Shown here: piece after piece, positions 8,685-19,186 of the stretch | Position numbering within the stretch: the first letter of the stretch is position 1 | Layout: every line of letters starts with the position of its first letter | From: Bacteroidota bacterium | GTDB taxonomy: Bacteria; Bacteroidota; Bacteroidia; Bacteroidales; JADFUO01 | Length of the DNA: 32,374 nucleotides | NCBI GenBank assembly: GCA_030610255.1 | Contig: JAUWSB010000006.1 | Coordinates: 1-32,374, forward strand | Direction: 5' to 3' | The notes under the pieces: model-generated | What the model was told of the DNA's origin: nothing | Database searches by the model: none | The model's input: only the letters and a program-made list of their open reading frames with translations | Position numbers and translations under genes: made by a program

Positions 8685-9863
8685 TTAAACCTTTTTAGTT
8701 TTAACCAACAAGTGGTTCAATAGCAGAAATCCACTTGCAATAATAAATAAAATTATTCCGGCAAAACCGAATGAAAAATTTGACGACTTGAAATTAATTA
8801 AAGGTTGAATTAAAACGGGGGAGAGGAACTGACCCAGATAAACAGCAGTTGATAAATTTCCAATTAAGCGACCTCTGAGATGTTTGGGAGCCAATGCAAC
8901 AATCCATGAATTCGTGTTAGGCATAAATATCCCGAATCCTGCACCTTGTATCATTAAGCCGGTTAAAATCAGTAAATATGTTTTGCTAAACGAAATTATC
9001 AGAAAACCAATACACATCAGGCAGAAAATAATTGTGTAAATTACAGGATAGCTTAATTTTATTTTTATTTTTGAATAATTTAATGCTACAATTGCACCGG
9101 CTAAAATTGAAATACTTATTGAGTAGCCGATTTTTGTATTACTTATACTTCCAAGATCATTGAGTAAAAACGGAATCTCAACCGGTATCATAAAGTAAAA
9201 TACAAAGCCGATAAACCCGACAAAATATAAAATGTAAAGCTTTTTTGAGAACCGTATTTTTGAGGATATTTTCAGGGAATTATTCTGAGTATCTTTTATA
9301 ATTCTTTTTGGTTCGTAAATAAATTTTAAAACTAAAAGAAAAACTATTAATGAAAAAGCATAAACTATAAATGGCATTCGCCAGCTAATATCTGCCAAAT
9401 ATCCGCCAAAACAAATAAAAACAACACCACCGAATGCCATAAATGCTCCTTGCAACCCCATCATTTTATGCCGTTCAATTCCTGTATAATAGTCAGCAAT
9501 GAGGGTTGTGGCGGTAGTCATTATTCCTGCAACTGAAACGCCAAGTAAAGCTCTTCCGATTAGTATGCTTAACATATTATTTAAATACAGCCCTGAAGTT
9601 CCTGCAATGGCATATAAAAGCAAAGAAAAAAGTAAAAGTTTTTTCCTCCCGACTCTATCAATGATATAACCTGCAAAAGGTGCTGCAAAAGCAATAAAAA
9701 GTGATGGCAAAGTTAACACTAACTTAATGATGAACTCTGCATTGGGGATATGATTAAAAACCATGCTCATTTGAGGAAGTGAAGGAGCAATTGTAGCTCC
9801 TGCCATGATAGTCATACTGGCGGATAATAAAATTGTCAGTTTTACCAGATTTTTATTAATCAT
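8685..9863 (-). CDS. Major facilitator superfamily transporter
   Basis: A 392-residue polytopic inner-membrane protein with about 12 predicted hydrophobic segments. MFS motif A is present between TM2 and TM3 (GYIIDRVGRKKLL, about 64-76). The first half also carries GRALLGVSVAG in TM4, a motif-B-like region. The second half has an atypical, long, basic central loop (YEPKRIIKDTQNN...). The family resembles drug/metabolite:H+ antiporters (DHA1 type), but the substrate cannot be predicted. It is divergent from the DUF2461 gene, 41 bp away. The 185-bp gap to the PorV-like gene holds no clear feature. Confidence 0.9.
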   Translation of the reverse strand: MINKNLVKLTILLSASMTIMAGATIAPSLPQMSMVFNHIPNAEFIIKLVLTLPSLFIAFAAPFAGYIIDRVGRKKLLLFSLLLYAIAGTSGLYLNNMLSILIGRALLGVSVAGIMTTATTLIADYYTGIERHKMMGLQGAFMAFGGVVFICFGGYLADISWRMPFIVYAFSLIVFLLVLKFIYEPKRIIKDTQNNSLKISSKIRFSKKLYILYFVGFIGFVFYFMIPVEIPFLLNDLGSISNTKIGYSISISILAGAIVALNYSKIKIKLSYPVIYTIIFCLMCIGFLIISFSKTYLLILTGLMIQGAGFGIFMPNTNSWIVALAPKHLRGRLIGNLSTAVYLGQFLSPVLIQPLINFKSSNFSFGFAGIILFIIASGFLLLNHLLVKTKKV

Positions 9864-9881
9864 AATCAGTTCAAATTTATC

Positions 9882-9889
9882 TATTTTTG
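9882..9889 (+). promoter_or_regulatory. -7 box (TATTTTTG) for the DUF2461 gene
   Basis: TATTTTTG fits the Bacteroidota TAnnTTTG -7 element and lies 15 nt before the ATG at 9905. No convincing TTG is seen at the expected -33 distance, so the assignment is tentative. Confidence 0.35.
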
Positions 9890-9904
9890 AAAAAAATATA
9901 AAAA

Positions 9905-10561
9905 ATGATTAGTCCAAATGTATTACAATTTCTTGAATTTTTAAAAAAGAATAATAACAGGGAGTGGTTTCGTGCTAACAAGCCTTTATATGAAGAAGCA
10001 AAAGTTGAAGTTGAATCCTTTGTGAATCAATTGATTCCTGCTGTCAGAAAGTTTGATAATGAAATCGGCATACTTTCACCTAATGATTGTATGTTTAGAA
10101 TTTACAGGGATGTGAGGTTTTCAAAAGATAAATCTCCTTACAAAATCAATTTCGGAGGGTTTATTACAAAAGGCGGAAGAAGAGCTGGTAATGCCGGCTA
10201 TTATCTTCATATTGAACCACAAAATTCATTTTTGGGAGGAGGAATATATATGCCGGCAGGAGCTTCGTTAAAAGCTATCAGGCAGGAAATCTATTATAAT
10301 ATTGATGAGTTTAGAAATATCATAAATGATAATGATTTTATCAAGAATTTCAGGCAATTGGAAGGTGAAAAACTCGTCAGACCTCCGAAAGATTTTCCTC
10401 CTGATTTTGAAGAAATTGAATTACTGAAGTTTAAAAGTTATGTTGTATTACATCCATTATCTGACAAAATTCTTCTATCTGAAGACTTGCAAAATTTTGT
10501 CATTAAAATCTTTAAATCAATGCTATCATTAAATCATTTTATTAACAGGGCTTTGGAATGA
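9905..10561 (+). CDS. DUF2461 domain protein
   Basis: A 218-residue cytoplasmic protein of the DUF2461 family (TIGR02453-like). It is recognised from the opening FLEFLKKNNNREWFRANKPLYEEAK, the central RIYRDVRFSKDKSPYKINFG (residues about 64-83) and GGGIYMPAGASLKAIRQEI. It has full family length and no signal peptide or membrane segment. Its function is unknown in the literature as far as I know. It is divergent from the MFS gene and probably transcribed alone; 83 bp separate it from the HEPN gene. Confidence 0.9.
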   Translation: MISPNVLQFLEFLKKNNNREWFRANKPLYEEAKVEVESFVNQLIPAVRKFDNEIGILSPNDCMFRIYRDVRFSKDKSPYKINFGGFITKGGRRAGNAGYYLHIEPQNSFLGGGIYMPAGASLKAIRQEIYYNIDEFRNIINDNDFIKNFRQLEGEKLVRPPKDFPPDFEEIELLKFKSYVVLHPLSDKILLSEDLQNFVIKIFKSMLSLNHFINRALE

Positions 10562-10580
10562 ACAAAGTAAAAGTGACTAA

Positions 10581-10640
10581 ATAAAAGTAAAAATTTTCAT
10601 ATAAAATAAACTACTTTTAAGGTTTTTTTTATTATCTTTG
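10581..10640 (+). repeat. Promoter-containing direct repeat, copy A (upstream of HEPN gene)
   Basis: The segment from AAAAGTAAAAATTTTCAT through ATAAAATAAAC and a T-run to the -7 box TATCTTTG (10633-10640) is repeated, imperfectly, after the MNT gene (copy B). The -7 box ends only 4 nt before the HEPN ATG at 10645, so the transcript may be leaderless or nearly so. Confidence 0.55.
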
Positions 10641-10644
10641 AAGC

Positions 10645-11037
10645 ATGACTAAAGATGACCATATAAATTATTGGGTGAAGACTGCTGAAAATGATTGGGA
10701 TACTGTTAACTATCTTTTCAAAGGGAAAAAATACGTTTACTGCTTATTTTTTGCACATCTAACGTTGGAGAAACTTATCAAAGCACATTGGGTAAAGGAC
10801 AATGAAGATAATTACCCACCCAAAACGCATAATTTGGTTTATTTGTTAAGCCAAACAAATCTTGATTTTAATATGGATGAAATAAAATATTTAGAAAAAA
10901 TTAATGATTTTCAAATTGAGGGTAGGTATCCTGATTATTTAATGAAAATTAATAAAATCACTAATTTGTCTTTTACAAAATCAATTTTAGATAAAATTAA
11001 AACAATCAGAAAATGCTTGATAGAAAAGTTGCAATAG
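10645..11037 (+). CDS. HEPN domain protein (putative toxin of HEPN/MNT pair)
   Basis: A 130-residue all-alpha HEPN-family protein (PF05168-like). Family hallmarks are the opening INYWVKTAENDWDTVNYLF, the helix AHLTLEKLIKAHWV, THNLVYLL and GRYPDYL near residues 92-98. Many HEPN toxins are RNases with an R-X4-6-H motif. Here no histidine follows R93 or R123 at that spacing, so RNase activity is doubtful. A role as a tyrosine-modified partner of the MNT enzyme is possible. The gene overlaps the following MNT gene by 25 bp (ATG at 11013, stop at 11037), the usual translational coupling of this two-gene system. Confidence 0.88.
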   Translation: MTKDDHINYWVKTAENDWDTVNYLFKGKKYVYCLFFAHLTLEKLIKAHWVKDNEDNYPPKTHNLVYLLSQTNLDFNMDEIKYLEKINDFQIEGRYPDYLMKINKITNLSFTKSILDKIKTIRKCLIEKLQ

Positions 11038-11339
11038 AAAAAGTTGATAACTTTATTAAAGAAATAAAATTGTCAGGATTAAATATAAAAAGAGCCATAT
11101 TGTTTGGCTCATTTGCAAAGGGTAATCAACGTGAATATTCTGATATTGATGTTGCTTTAGCTGCAGATGAATTTATTGGTTTTGGTTTTATTGATAGAGA
11201 TTATTTTGCAGAAATCAATATCAAGGACGAATATATGCTCATTGAAACCAAAACCTATCCCACCGATTATTTTGAAAAAGGCGACCCATTTATTGATGAG
11301 ATAAAAAAGACAGGAATTGAGATAAGAATTAACCATTAA
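11013..11339 (+). CDS. MNT-type nucleotidyltransferase (putative antitoxin)
   Basis: A 108-residue minimal nucleotidyltransferase of the polymerase-beta superfamily. The nucleotide-binding and metal motif G32-S33-(X)10-D44-I-D46 (FGSFAKGNQREYSDIDVAL) is intact. In characterised pairs the MNT protein AMPylates the HEPN partner at a tyrosine and neutralises it; whether it does so here is inference. The third acidic residue of the catalytic triad is not obvious; EYMLIET near 73-79 is a candidate. The overlap with the HEPN gene and the shared upstream promoter indicate one transcript. No further gene follows on this strand. Confidence 0.88.
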   Translation: MLDRKVAIEKVDNFIKEIKLSGLNIKRAILFGSFAKGNQREYSDIDVALAADEFIGFGFIDRDYFAEINIKDEYMLIETKTYPTDYFEKGDPFIDEIKKTGIEIRINH

Positions 11340-11343
11340 TCCT

Positions 11344-11391
11344 TAATCCGTAAATCGTAATCCGTAATCCGTAAATCGTAATCCGTAATCC
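11344..11391. repeat. 21-bp tandem repeat, two units
   Basis: TAATCCGTAAATCGTAATCC plus one G is repeated exactly at 11344-11364 and 11365-11385, followed by a partial TAATCC. It begins 4 nt after the MNT stop codon. Function unknown. Confidence 0.85.
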
Positions 11392-11400
11392 CATTTCCAT

Positions 11401-11436
11401 ACCGTTAACTGATTTATTTTTACCGTTAACTGATTC
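11401..11436. repeat. Short direct repeat ACCGTTAACTGATT, two copies
   Basis: ACCGTTAACTGATT occurs at 11401-11414 and again at 11422-11435, a 21-bp period equal to that of the preceding tandem repeat but with unrelated sequence. Confidence 0.75.
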
Positions 11437-11531
11437 TTCCTTTACTTTTGAGATTAGATTAATTAATTTTATGAACAATTATCATTTGTTTTGTATTTTT
11501 TGGTATTTTAACACCCTTGGAGTGTTGTGTT

Positions 11532-11591
11532 TAAAAAAAAAGTAAATTTTTTCATACAAAATAAACCGCCTTCAGGGGTTTTTTATTTTTG
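11532..11591 (+). repeat. Promoter-like direct repeat, copy B (downstream of MNT), with hairpin
   Basis: This is the imperfect copy of 10581-10640. It includes AAAAAGTAAATTTTTTCAT, AAAATAAAC and the -7-like box TATTTTTG at 11584-11591. Here the middle forms a clearer hairpin: AAACC(G)CCT (11563-11571) and AGGGGTTT (11574-11581), followed by TTTATTTTT. It could terminate the HEPN/MNT transcript. The ATG at the position corresponding to the HEPN start opens only a 9-codon frame. Confidence 0.55.
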
Positions 11592-11643
11592 GAGTAAATG
11601 GGTATTGTATTTGGTTATTGGGAATGATTATATAATGAAATTT

Positions 11644-11671
11644 GCGACACGAAGTTAGCGACACGAAGTTA
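11644..11671. repeat. 14-bp tandem repeat GCGACACGAAGTTA, two units
   Basis: Two exact adjacent copies (11644-11657, 11658-11671) are followed by the GC-rich palindrome-like CCCGCATGGGCCCGTATGGG (11673-11692). The rest of 11340-11801 is AT-rich and carries no recognisable gene. Confidence 0.8.
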
Positions 11672-11801
11672 GCCCGCATGGGCCCGTATGGGAAATTCGA
11701 AATTTGGAAAAAACTTTTTTTAACAGCCTAATTTCAAATTTCTAATTTCTGAACATGAAGTACTAATATTATTAAAAATTAAGCTTTAAATAATTATCAT
11801 C

Positions 11802-13781
<1,980 letters not shown>

Positions 13782-13799
13782 TTAAATTAAATATATTTA

Positions 13800-13807
13800 C
13801 AAAAGTA
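13800..13807 (-). promoter_or_regulatory. -7 box (TACTTTTG on the minus strand) for gyrB
   Basis: Read on the minus strand, TACTTTTG fits TAnnTTTG. It lies 27 nt before the gyrB start. No TTG at 19-21 nt upstream is clear, so only the -7 half is supported. Confidence 0.35.
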
Positions 13808-13956
13808 ACAATTATTTATCAAATAAATTGTATAAAATACCAGTAAAATCAATGTTTTTATTAACATTTTAATGTGGAAATCTATTAGCGGAATTAAAAA
13901 AAGATATTTGTCTTATAAAGTAAGGATGTGAGAATATGTCATAATAAGTATCTTGT

Positions 13957-15645
13957 TTAAAATGAATAAGTTATACCAGCAATAAAATTGAATTGCTGAA
14001 CAGGATAATTATACCATTTTTGATATTGTAAATTTCCTATGTTATTAAAGTTGACAAATGCAGAAAATATTTTAGTTATTCTATACTCAAATCCAAGGTT
14101 TAAATCAATCCATCCCTTAATTTCTTCAGAAATTTCTGCGTTATTATTAAAAGTTCTGGCAAAAATTTTACTGTAAGCAAATATTTCTGCTTTGATAATA
14201 AATTTATTTGAGATGTTGTAATTTGCACCAAATGATATTTCAAAATCAGGTTTGTGCCAGGGCTTTAATTCCTTATCCATTGTATATTTATTGAAAGCCG
14301 CACTGAAATTCAATTTTATCTTCTCCTTTTTTTGATAAAAAATTTCAGCTTTAACTTTTAACAGGCTAATATCATCAAAAACTACATTAAATGTATTGTT
14401 CAGAATATTGGAAGTGTCATTTACGAAAAACGGCATATTATCAATTAATGAATTGGATAAACAAACATTAAAATCAAGAGTTTCAAACAAATTTCCGTTT
14501 AATCCACCAAATACTTCAAATTTATTATTTGAATATTCTAAAGGAATTGTTGAGATGATGAATGGATTTTTGTCACTCAGTATTTTAAATGAATTTTTGT
14601 TAAGTTCTCCTTTCACGCCAACATAAGCAATTAAATTTTTGGGAACAACAACAACTTCTGCTTTAGCTATTGGGTAAAAATGAAATTTAGTTGTACTGTC
14701 AAGCTCTATAGATGCATCTAAACCCAAATAAAATTTATATTGATTGAAATCGGTTCTGATAAAAGGCAGAAAACGAACAACAGTACTGTTATTGGTTTTT
14801 AAGCTATCGGTGTTGTTATAATAATTAATATCGGCAATCAATCCTAAATTTTGATTTTCGGTAAGATTGAACAGTTTAAAATTTTTATCAAGTTTTGTTT
14901 TAAAATAAATGTTTTGTTCATTTGTTTCATAAAAATCAGCAAGGTAATAATAGTCTAATTCAAATAAATGGTTTAATTTTTTAGAATTCAGATAATTGCT
15001 TTGAATTTTAAGATTTGTTCCTGCAATTTGAAACCTTTGTTTTATATCATCTTTTGAGAAAGTAGTGTCGGGAAAATCTTCGGGTTTGTAGCCGTAAAAA
15101 TGCACTACATTTCGTTTGTAAAAAATATTTGCTGAAAAAGTATGGTTTCTAAAAAACTTTTTTCCGTAAACACTTGCTTCGTTATTGCTGAATGCACTGT
15201 TGGCATAATTTTTAATATCACCATTTGACGAAATATGTTTAAGATGAACTCCGAAAGATAAATCTTTAGAACGAAGGCTGTTTGCAAAAAATTCAAAATA
15301 TGGAGTTATATAATTTCCAAATCCTGCTTTTACTAAATTTCTGTAAAGTTTTGATTGACGATCGCCTGAAATTTTTGCTGGTTTTATAGGTTCAAGCTGA
15401 ATTTTGGTATTCATCTTTTTTGGGTTGATACTATATGTAAGTATGGGCATTGTAATGTCTTCACCGGATATTTTAGGATTGATGTTGATTTTATATGCTT
15501 TGGAAATGCTTGGCTTGTATAAACCGATTATTGTAACTTCTTCTGAGTGTGTTTGTTGTTGCGGAACTGCTTTATTTCCAAAAAAACTTATCAGAATTAC
15601 AGTCAGTAAAATTGATTTACCAAAGATGTTCGAATATTTTATCAT
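13957..15645 (-). CDS. Outer-membrane beta-barrel protein (TonB-receptor-like barrel)
   Basis: A 562-residue protein with an N-terminal signal (hydrophobic to about residue 26, then VPQQQTHSEE). A short periplasmic segment follows (EEVTIIGLYKPSISKAYKI). After it comes a long run of amphipathic strands with Gly/Phe/Tyr/Asn, ending NFIAGITYSF with a C-terminal aromatic as expected for BAM-assembled barrels. It resembles the barrel half of TonB-dependent receptors. No complete plug domain is visible and no TonB box can be pointed to. It lies directly downstream of the TPR gene on the same strand (200-bp gap containing a REP-like hairpin); the two may work together at the envelope. Confidence 0.75.
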   Translation of the reverse strand: MIKYSNIFGKSILLTVILISFFGNKAVPQQQTHSEEVTIIGLYKPSISKAYKININPKISGEDITMPILTYSINPKKMNTKIQLEPIKPAKISGDRQSKLYRNLVKAGFGNYITPYFEFFANSLRSKDLSFGVHLKHISSNGDIKNYANSAFSNNEASVYGKKFFRNHTFSANIFYKRNVVHFYGYKPEDFPDTTFSKDDIKQRFQIAGTNLKIQSNYLNSKKLNHLFELDYYYLADFYETNEQNIYFKTKLDKNFKLFNLTENQNLGLIADINYYNNTDSLKTNNSTVVRFLPFIRTDFNQYKFYLGLDASIELDSTTKFHFYPIAKAEVVVVPKNLIAYVGVKGELNKNSFKILSDKNPFIISTIPLEYSNNKFEVFGGLNGNLFETLDFNVCLSNSLIDNMPFFVNDTSNILNNTFNVVFDDISLLKVKAEIFYQKKEKIKLNFSAAFNKYTMDKELKPWHKPDFEISFGANYNISNKFIIKAEIFAYSKIFARTFNNNAEISEEIKGWIDLNLGFEYRITKIFSAFVNFNNIGNLQYQKWYNYPVQQFNFIAGITYSF

Positions 15646-15660
15646 TATTGTTAATTTATA

Positions 15661-15695
15661 AGATTAGCACTATGCTTTAGCATGGTGGCTTAATA
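15661..15695. repeat. Solo REP-like element
   Basis: AGATTAGCAC followed by arms CACTATGCT (15668-15676) and AGCATGGTG (15679-15687) and the tail GCTTAATA. About 35 bp match the element at 6719-6753 with only a few differences, including the flank and the tail. So the REP family linked to the transposase at 6798 is dispersed in this genome. Confidence 0.8.
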
Positions 15696-15798
15696 AACAA
15701 AAACATTTATCAATAAGTTGACTTTAGTCAACTTTCCTTAGCCTCTTTTCTAATATTAATTTTATTTCTAAATAATCACATCTGAAAGTTTTAACCAT

Positions 15799-15833
15799 TT
15801 TCCAATTTCCAATTTCCAATTTCTAATTTCCAT
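15799..15833. repeat. 7-bp tandem repeat (TTTCCAA), five units
   Basis: TTTCCAA x3, TTTCTAA, TTTCCAT in the gap before the TPR gene stop. Similar low-complexity sequence (AATTTCTAATTTCTG) occurs near 11730-11750. Confidence 0.8.
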
Positions 15834-15845
15834 CATTCCATTCTT

Positions 15846-18800
15846 CTATTCTTCAATATCTTCCTCCTCAACTTGTATTTCCTGATTTTCTTTTTCTAAT
15901 ATATCATTCAGTTTTTTAGTAGCAATTTCGCTCAATTCAGGTCCTTCGTAATTATCAATTATGCTCTGTAATGTTTGTTTTGCCTGAAATGTGTTATCCA
16001 GTTCAATATAAATGTCAGCCAGCAAAATAAATGTTTTAGCTACCCAATAATCATACGAAGAATAATGGTCAACCAGTTCAAACACTGTTTTTTCAGCTTC
16101 CTTGTATTTTCCTGTTTCAAATAAAATCAGGGCGACATAATATTGTGATTCCGCCCCGGTTTCACTGTCAATAAGTTTATTTGTAATATTAAATTCTTTT
16201 TTTGCGTTGCCAAGATCTCCTAATGCCATGTATGAGTTTGCCAGTGTAAAGTGTGCTTCAATAATCTGCTCATTGCTAACTTTTTCGGTTCTGAGTAATT
16301 TATGTGCAGCAGTAATTGTTTTATCATAATTATTCAAAAGATAATTACACCTCATCTGACCTTCAATTGCATTAATGATGCTTGTTTTATCTTCGGCATT
16401 TTCTTCCATGCCAATATAATTCTGAAGGGCAGATTCGTAATTTCTAAAATTAAAATTGATATAAGCGGCTTTGACGAGGGCTTTTCCCGTAAATTGAGTT
16501 TCAGGATGGTTTATTACAAATTTGTATCCTGTTAAAGCATTGGTCAAAGAGTCGCGTTTGAATTCACATTCGGCTTTGTAGTAATTGACGTTAATTGCAA
16601 AAGCACCGTTAGGGAATTTCTGAATATAATCAGTAAAAGTTGAGATGGCTTTTTCATAATTCCCGTCAAAGTATTGATTTTCAGCAGCAATATATGTCAT
16701 TGAATCCTGCTCGGAAACAGTGATACTAACAAAACTTAGATTTTCTGCGTATTTATAAAATTCATTTACTTTGTTAATATCAATGTAGATATTACGAAGA
16801 CTTATCAATGCTTCCTGCGATTCGGATGCGCCCGGGTAATTTGTTATTACCTTTTTTAAAGTTTTTATAGCAAGATCATTTTGGTCGTTGTTGTAATATA
16901 TCATACCGGTTTTGAGCAACGATTTTCTTGCATAATTGCTTTTTGGTCTGGTTTTTACTAATTTATCAAAATAAACAATAGCTTCACGGTTGTTATTCAG
17001 AAGGATGTTTGTAATTGCAATTTCATACAGGGCATCATCATAATAAGGTGAGTTTTTATAGTTTCCGGTTAATTTCTTTAAAATACTGATTTTTTTTGTA
17101 AGCTTGCCCAAAGCCCCGTTTGACAATGCTTCCTGAAATAAAGCATAATCACGATCAGCTTGTTTTAAATTAAATGCTTTGTTGTAATAGGTAATTGCTT
17201 CGTTAAATTTAGAATTGATAAAATAACAATCGCCTAATCTCAGGTAAACATCATTTACTAATTTTAAATTTTTATCAGTTTTGTGAGCTGTAAATTTTTT
17301 AAATTGTATAATTGCTTTTGAATATTCTTTTTTATCGAAATAAATATAACCGAGATTATAAAAAGCCGTGTAATAAATAGGTAACTCCTTAGCTCCCTGT
17401 GAAGATAAAAAGTTATTATAGTATTTATCGGCGCCCCAGTAATTTGATAATCTGTAAAACGCATCACCAATCCAGAAATTTGCTTCTGCAGTGATAGATT
17501 TATTATAATTGTATTTTAATGATTTTGTAAAAAGTTCAATAGCATCCTTGTATTTTTTGTCATTAAATAATTCAATTCCTCTGTAGAAAGCAATTTTTTG
17601 GTAAGCTTCATTTAATTCTTCATTTTTAGATTTGATATTTTCAAATGAAGTCAGTGCAGCTTTATAGTTCTTTGTTGATAAAAATAATTGAATAAGGTAG
17701 CTGTATGCTTCATCAACCCTGTCGGAACCGGGATAATCCCTGATGTATTGCTCTAATGATTTAATGGCTTCGTTGTAAGGATCGTGTGATATTTCAATTG
17801 AGAGTTTCGCATAATTAAACAAAGCATCTTCTTTTATCTGTTTATCAAAATCAAATTTATAGGCAGATAAAAAGGCATTTCTGGAAAATTTCTTTTGCCC
17901 TGTTTCAACATAGCAATCACCGAGAAGATAATAAGCATTTTGTGATAATGAATCATTAATAGTAATAACCTTCTGAAAATCATAAATTGCTTTTTGGTAT
18001 TTCCCGTTTTTATAATTAGTGAATCCAAGTTGGTAATAATCATCACGCCCGATAGTCCCTCTTGAAGTTCTTTCATAAATATCAAAATAATATAATGCTT
18101 TTTCATAGTCTGAATTTCTATAATAAGCATCTCCTATTAATCGTGCTATTTCGGGCTTTCTTTTACTTGTAGCCGATTCAAACATAGGAGGAGCAATTTC
18201 AAGAATTTTATCATAATCTCCCTGGAAATAATAAATATGAACAATATAATATGGAATTATTTTTTTGAAAGTTCTGTCGTCCGATAATTTATTAAAACCT
18301 TCTAAAGCTGCATCATAATTGCCATCATTATATTCAATATGAGCGTAATAGTAAGTTGCCGGACCTTTATATTTTGATTCTTTGTCCTTGATTTGCGAAA
18401 AGGCATTCCTGGCATTTTTTATATCTTTGGTTTTAAGATAGGAATAACCGGTTTTGAAATAATATTCAAGCTTTTCATCCTTGGTTAAATCATACCTGTC
18501 AACTTTTCTGAACGATTCAATTGCTTTTTTGTAATGTTTATCATTAAACTGAAGTTTACCGAGATAGAAGTATATACGCTTAATTTTTGTATTTGCAGGA
18601 TGATTTTTTATAAATTCCTTTAATTTATATTCAGCATCCTGATTATTGAGTTCCATTGCACAAACAGCATCATAATACCCGGCATTTGTTTTTATTTCCG
18701 TATTTTCTTCTTTAAGTGCTTCAATAACATTTAAAAATGTTTTTTGTGCTGCTCCGAATTTTTGCTTGTTAAACAGTTCAACAGCCAGGCTGTATTCAGC

Positions 18801-18902
18801 CCCGGGATTATTATAAACAGCAGTTTGCTGAGCAATTGAAACTTTTAAAAATCCAGGAAAAATAATAATGGAAAACAGAAGTATGGCAAAAATTTTCTTC
18901 AT
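15846..18902 (-). CDS. Large tetratricopeptide-repeat protein, exported
   Basis: A 1018-residue protein with a signal peptide (MKKIFAILLFSIIIFPGFLKVSIAQQ). Almost the whole length is TPR/Sel1-like alpha repeats, for example KKAIESFRKVDRYDLTKDEK, YQKAIYDFQKVITINDSLSQ, YSKAIIQFKKFTAHKTDKNL and EKAISTFTDYIQKFPNGAFA. The tail is acidic (QEIQVEEEDIEE). The pattern resembles the periplasmic repeat proteins that scaffold envelope assembly (BamD/YbgF-like repeats, but much longer). No catalytic motif is visible. It is followed on the same strand by an outer-membrane barrel gene, a pairing that suggests a shared envelope role. The precise function is unknown. Confidence 0.9.
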   Translation of the reverse strand: MKKIFAILLFSIIIFPGFLKVSIAQQTAVYNNPGAEYSLAVELFNKQKFGAAQKTFLNVIEALKEENTEIKTNAGYYDAVCAMELNNQDAEYKLKEFIKNHPANTKIKRIYFYLGKLQFNDKHYKKAIESFRKVDRYDLTKDEKLEYYFKTGYSYLKTKDIKNARNAFSQIKDKESKYKGPATYYYAHIEYNDGNYDAALEGFNKLSDDRTFKKIIPYYIVHIYYFQGDYDKILEIAPPMFESATSKRKPEIARLIGDAYYRNSDYEKALYYFDIYERTSRGTIGRDDYYQLGFTNYKNGKYQKAIYDFQKVITINDSLSQNAYYLLGDCYVETGQKKFSRNAFLSAYKFDFDKQIKEDALFNYAKLSIEISHDPYNEAIKSLEQYIRDYPGSDRVDEAYSYLIQLFLSTKNYKAALTSFENIKSKNEELNEAYQKIAFYRGIELFNDKKYKDAIELFTKSLKYNYNKSITAEANFWIGDAFYRLSNYWGADKYYNNFLSSQGAKELPIYYTAFYNLGYIYFDKKEYSKAIIQFKKFTAHKTDKNLKLVNDVYLRLGDCYFINSKFNEAITYYNKAFNLKQADRDYALFQEALSNGALGKLTKKISILKKLTGNYKNSPYYDDALYEIAITNILLNNNREAIVYFDKLVKTRPKSNYARKSLLKTGMIYYNNDQNDLAIKTLKKVITNYPGASESQEALISLRNIYIDINKVNEFYKYAENLSFVSITVSEQDSMTYIAAENQYFDGNYEKAISTFTDYIQKFPNGAFAINVNYYKAECEFKRDSLTNALTGYKFVINHPETQFTGKALVKAAYINFNFRNYESALQNYIGMEENAEDKTSIINAIEGQMRCNYLLNNYDKTITAAHKLLRTEKVSNEQIIEAHFTLANSYMALGDLGNAKKEFNITNKLIDSETGAESQYYVALILFETGKYKEAEKTVFELVDHYSSYDYWVAKTFILLADIYIELDNTFQAKQTLQSIIDNYEGPELSEIATKKLNDILEKENQEIQVEEEDIEE

Positions 18903-19046
18903 ATTAAATATAATTTAGCGAATAAAAATAGTATTTCAGTTGGCAGTATTTTATAAAACTTAACTGATTTATCAACAAAATTGTCTTGACAACTTATAAC
19001 GAAGGATAGTGTGAGATATTTTTTAGATGAGCGGAAGTTATTTAAT

Positions 19047-19080
19047 ACTCATCCGATGACTTGCAAGTCATCGGATGAGT
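19047..19080. repeat. Perfect 34-bp palindrome
   Basis: ACTCATCCGATGACTTG is followed immediately by its exact reverse complement CAAGTCATCGGATGAGT. It is perfect over 17-bp arms with no spacer and unusually GC-rich for this region. It lies upstream of the TPR gene and next to the conserved cassette leader at 19092. It is not followed by a T-run long enough to call an intrinsic terminator with confidence. It may be another palindromic dispersed element. Confidence 0.9.
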
Positions 19081-19091
19081 TTGATTTCTTT

Positions 19092-19186
19092 TTTATGCTT
19101 TCTTTCCAATGAGAGAAATGGAATGTTTATTTACCGATTACCGATAACTTTTTTTATGGAGGTTTTGTGAATGTTGTTTTTTTGCT
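19092..19186 (-). repeat. Conserved 95-bp leader repeat, copy 1
   Basis: Read on the minus strand it begins directly after the 3' end of the attC-like site at 19184 and runs to 19092. It contains ATTCACAAAAC, GTTATCGGTAAATAAACATT and TCCATTTCTC. It matches copy 2 (21677-21772) over its whole length with about a dozen differences. It is not coding. The position, immediately inside the start of a putative cassette, is the same in both copies. Confidence 0.8.

Noticed and set aside
10645-11339. Defence island linking HEPN/MNT with rmuC
   Set aside because: They are more than 10 kb apart on opposite strands, with gyrB and other housekeeping genes between them; no shared regulation is visible.
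11344-11391. CRISPR-like short repeats
   Set aside because: Units are directly adjacent, without unique spacers, and no cas gene is present.
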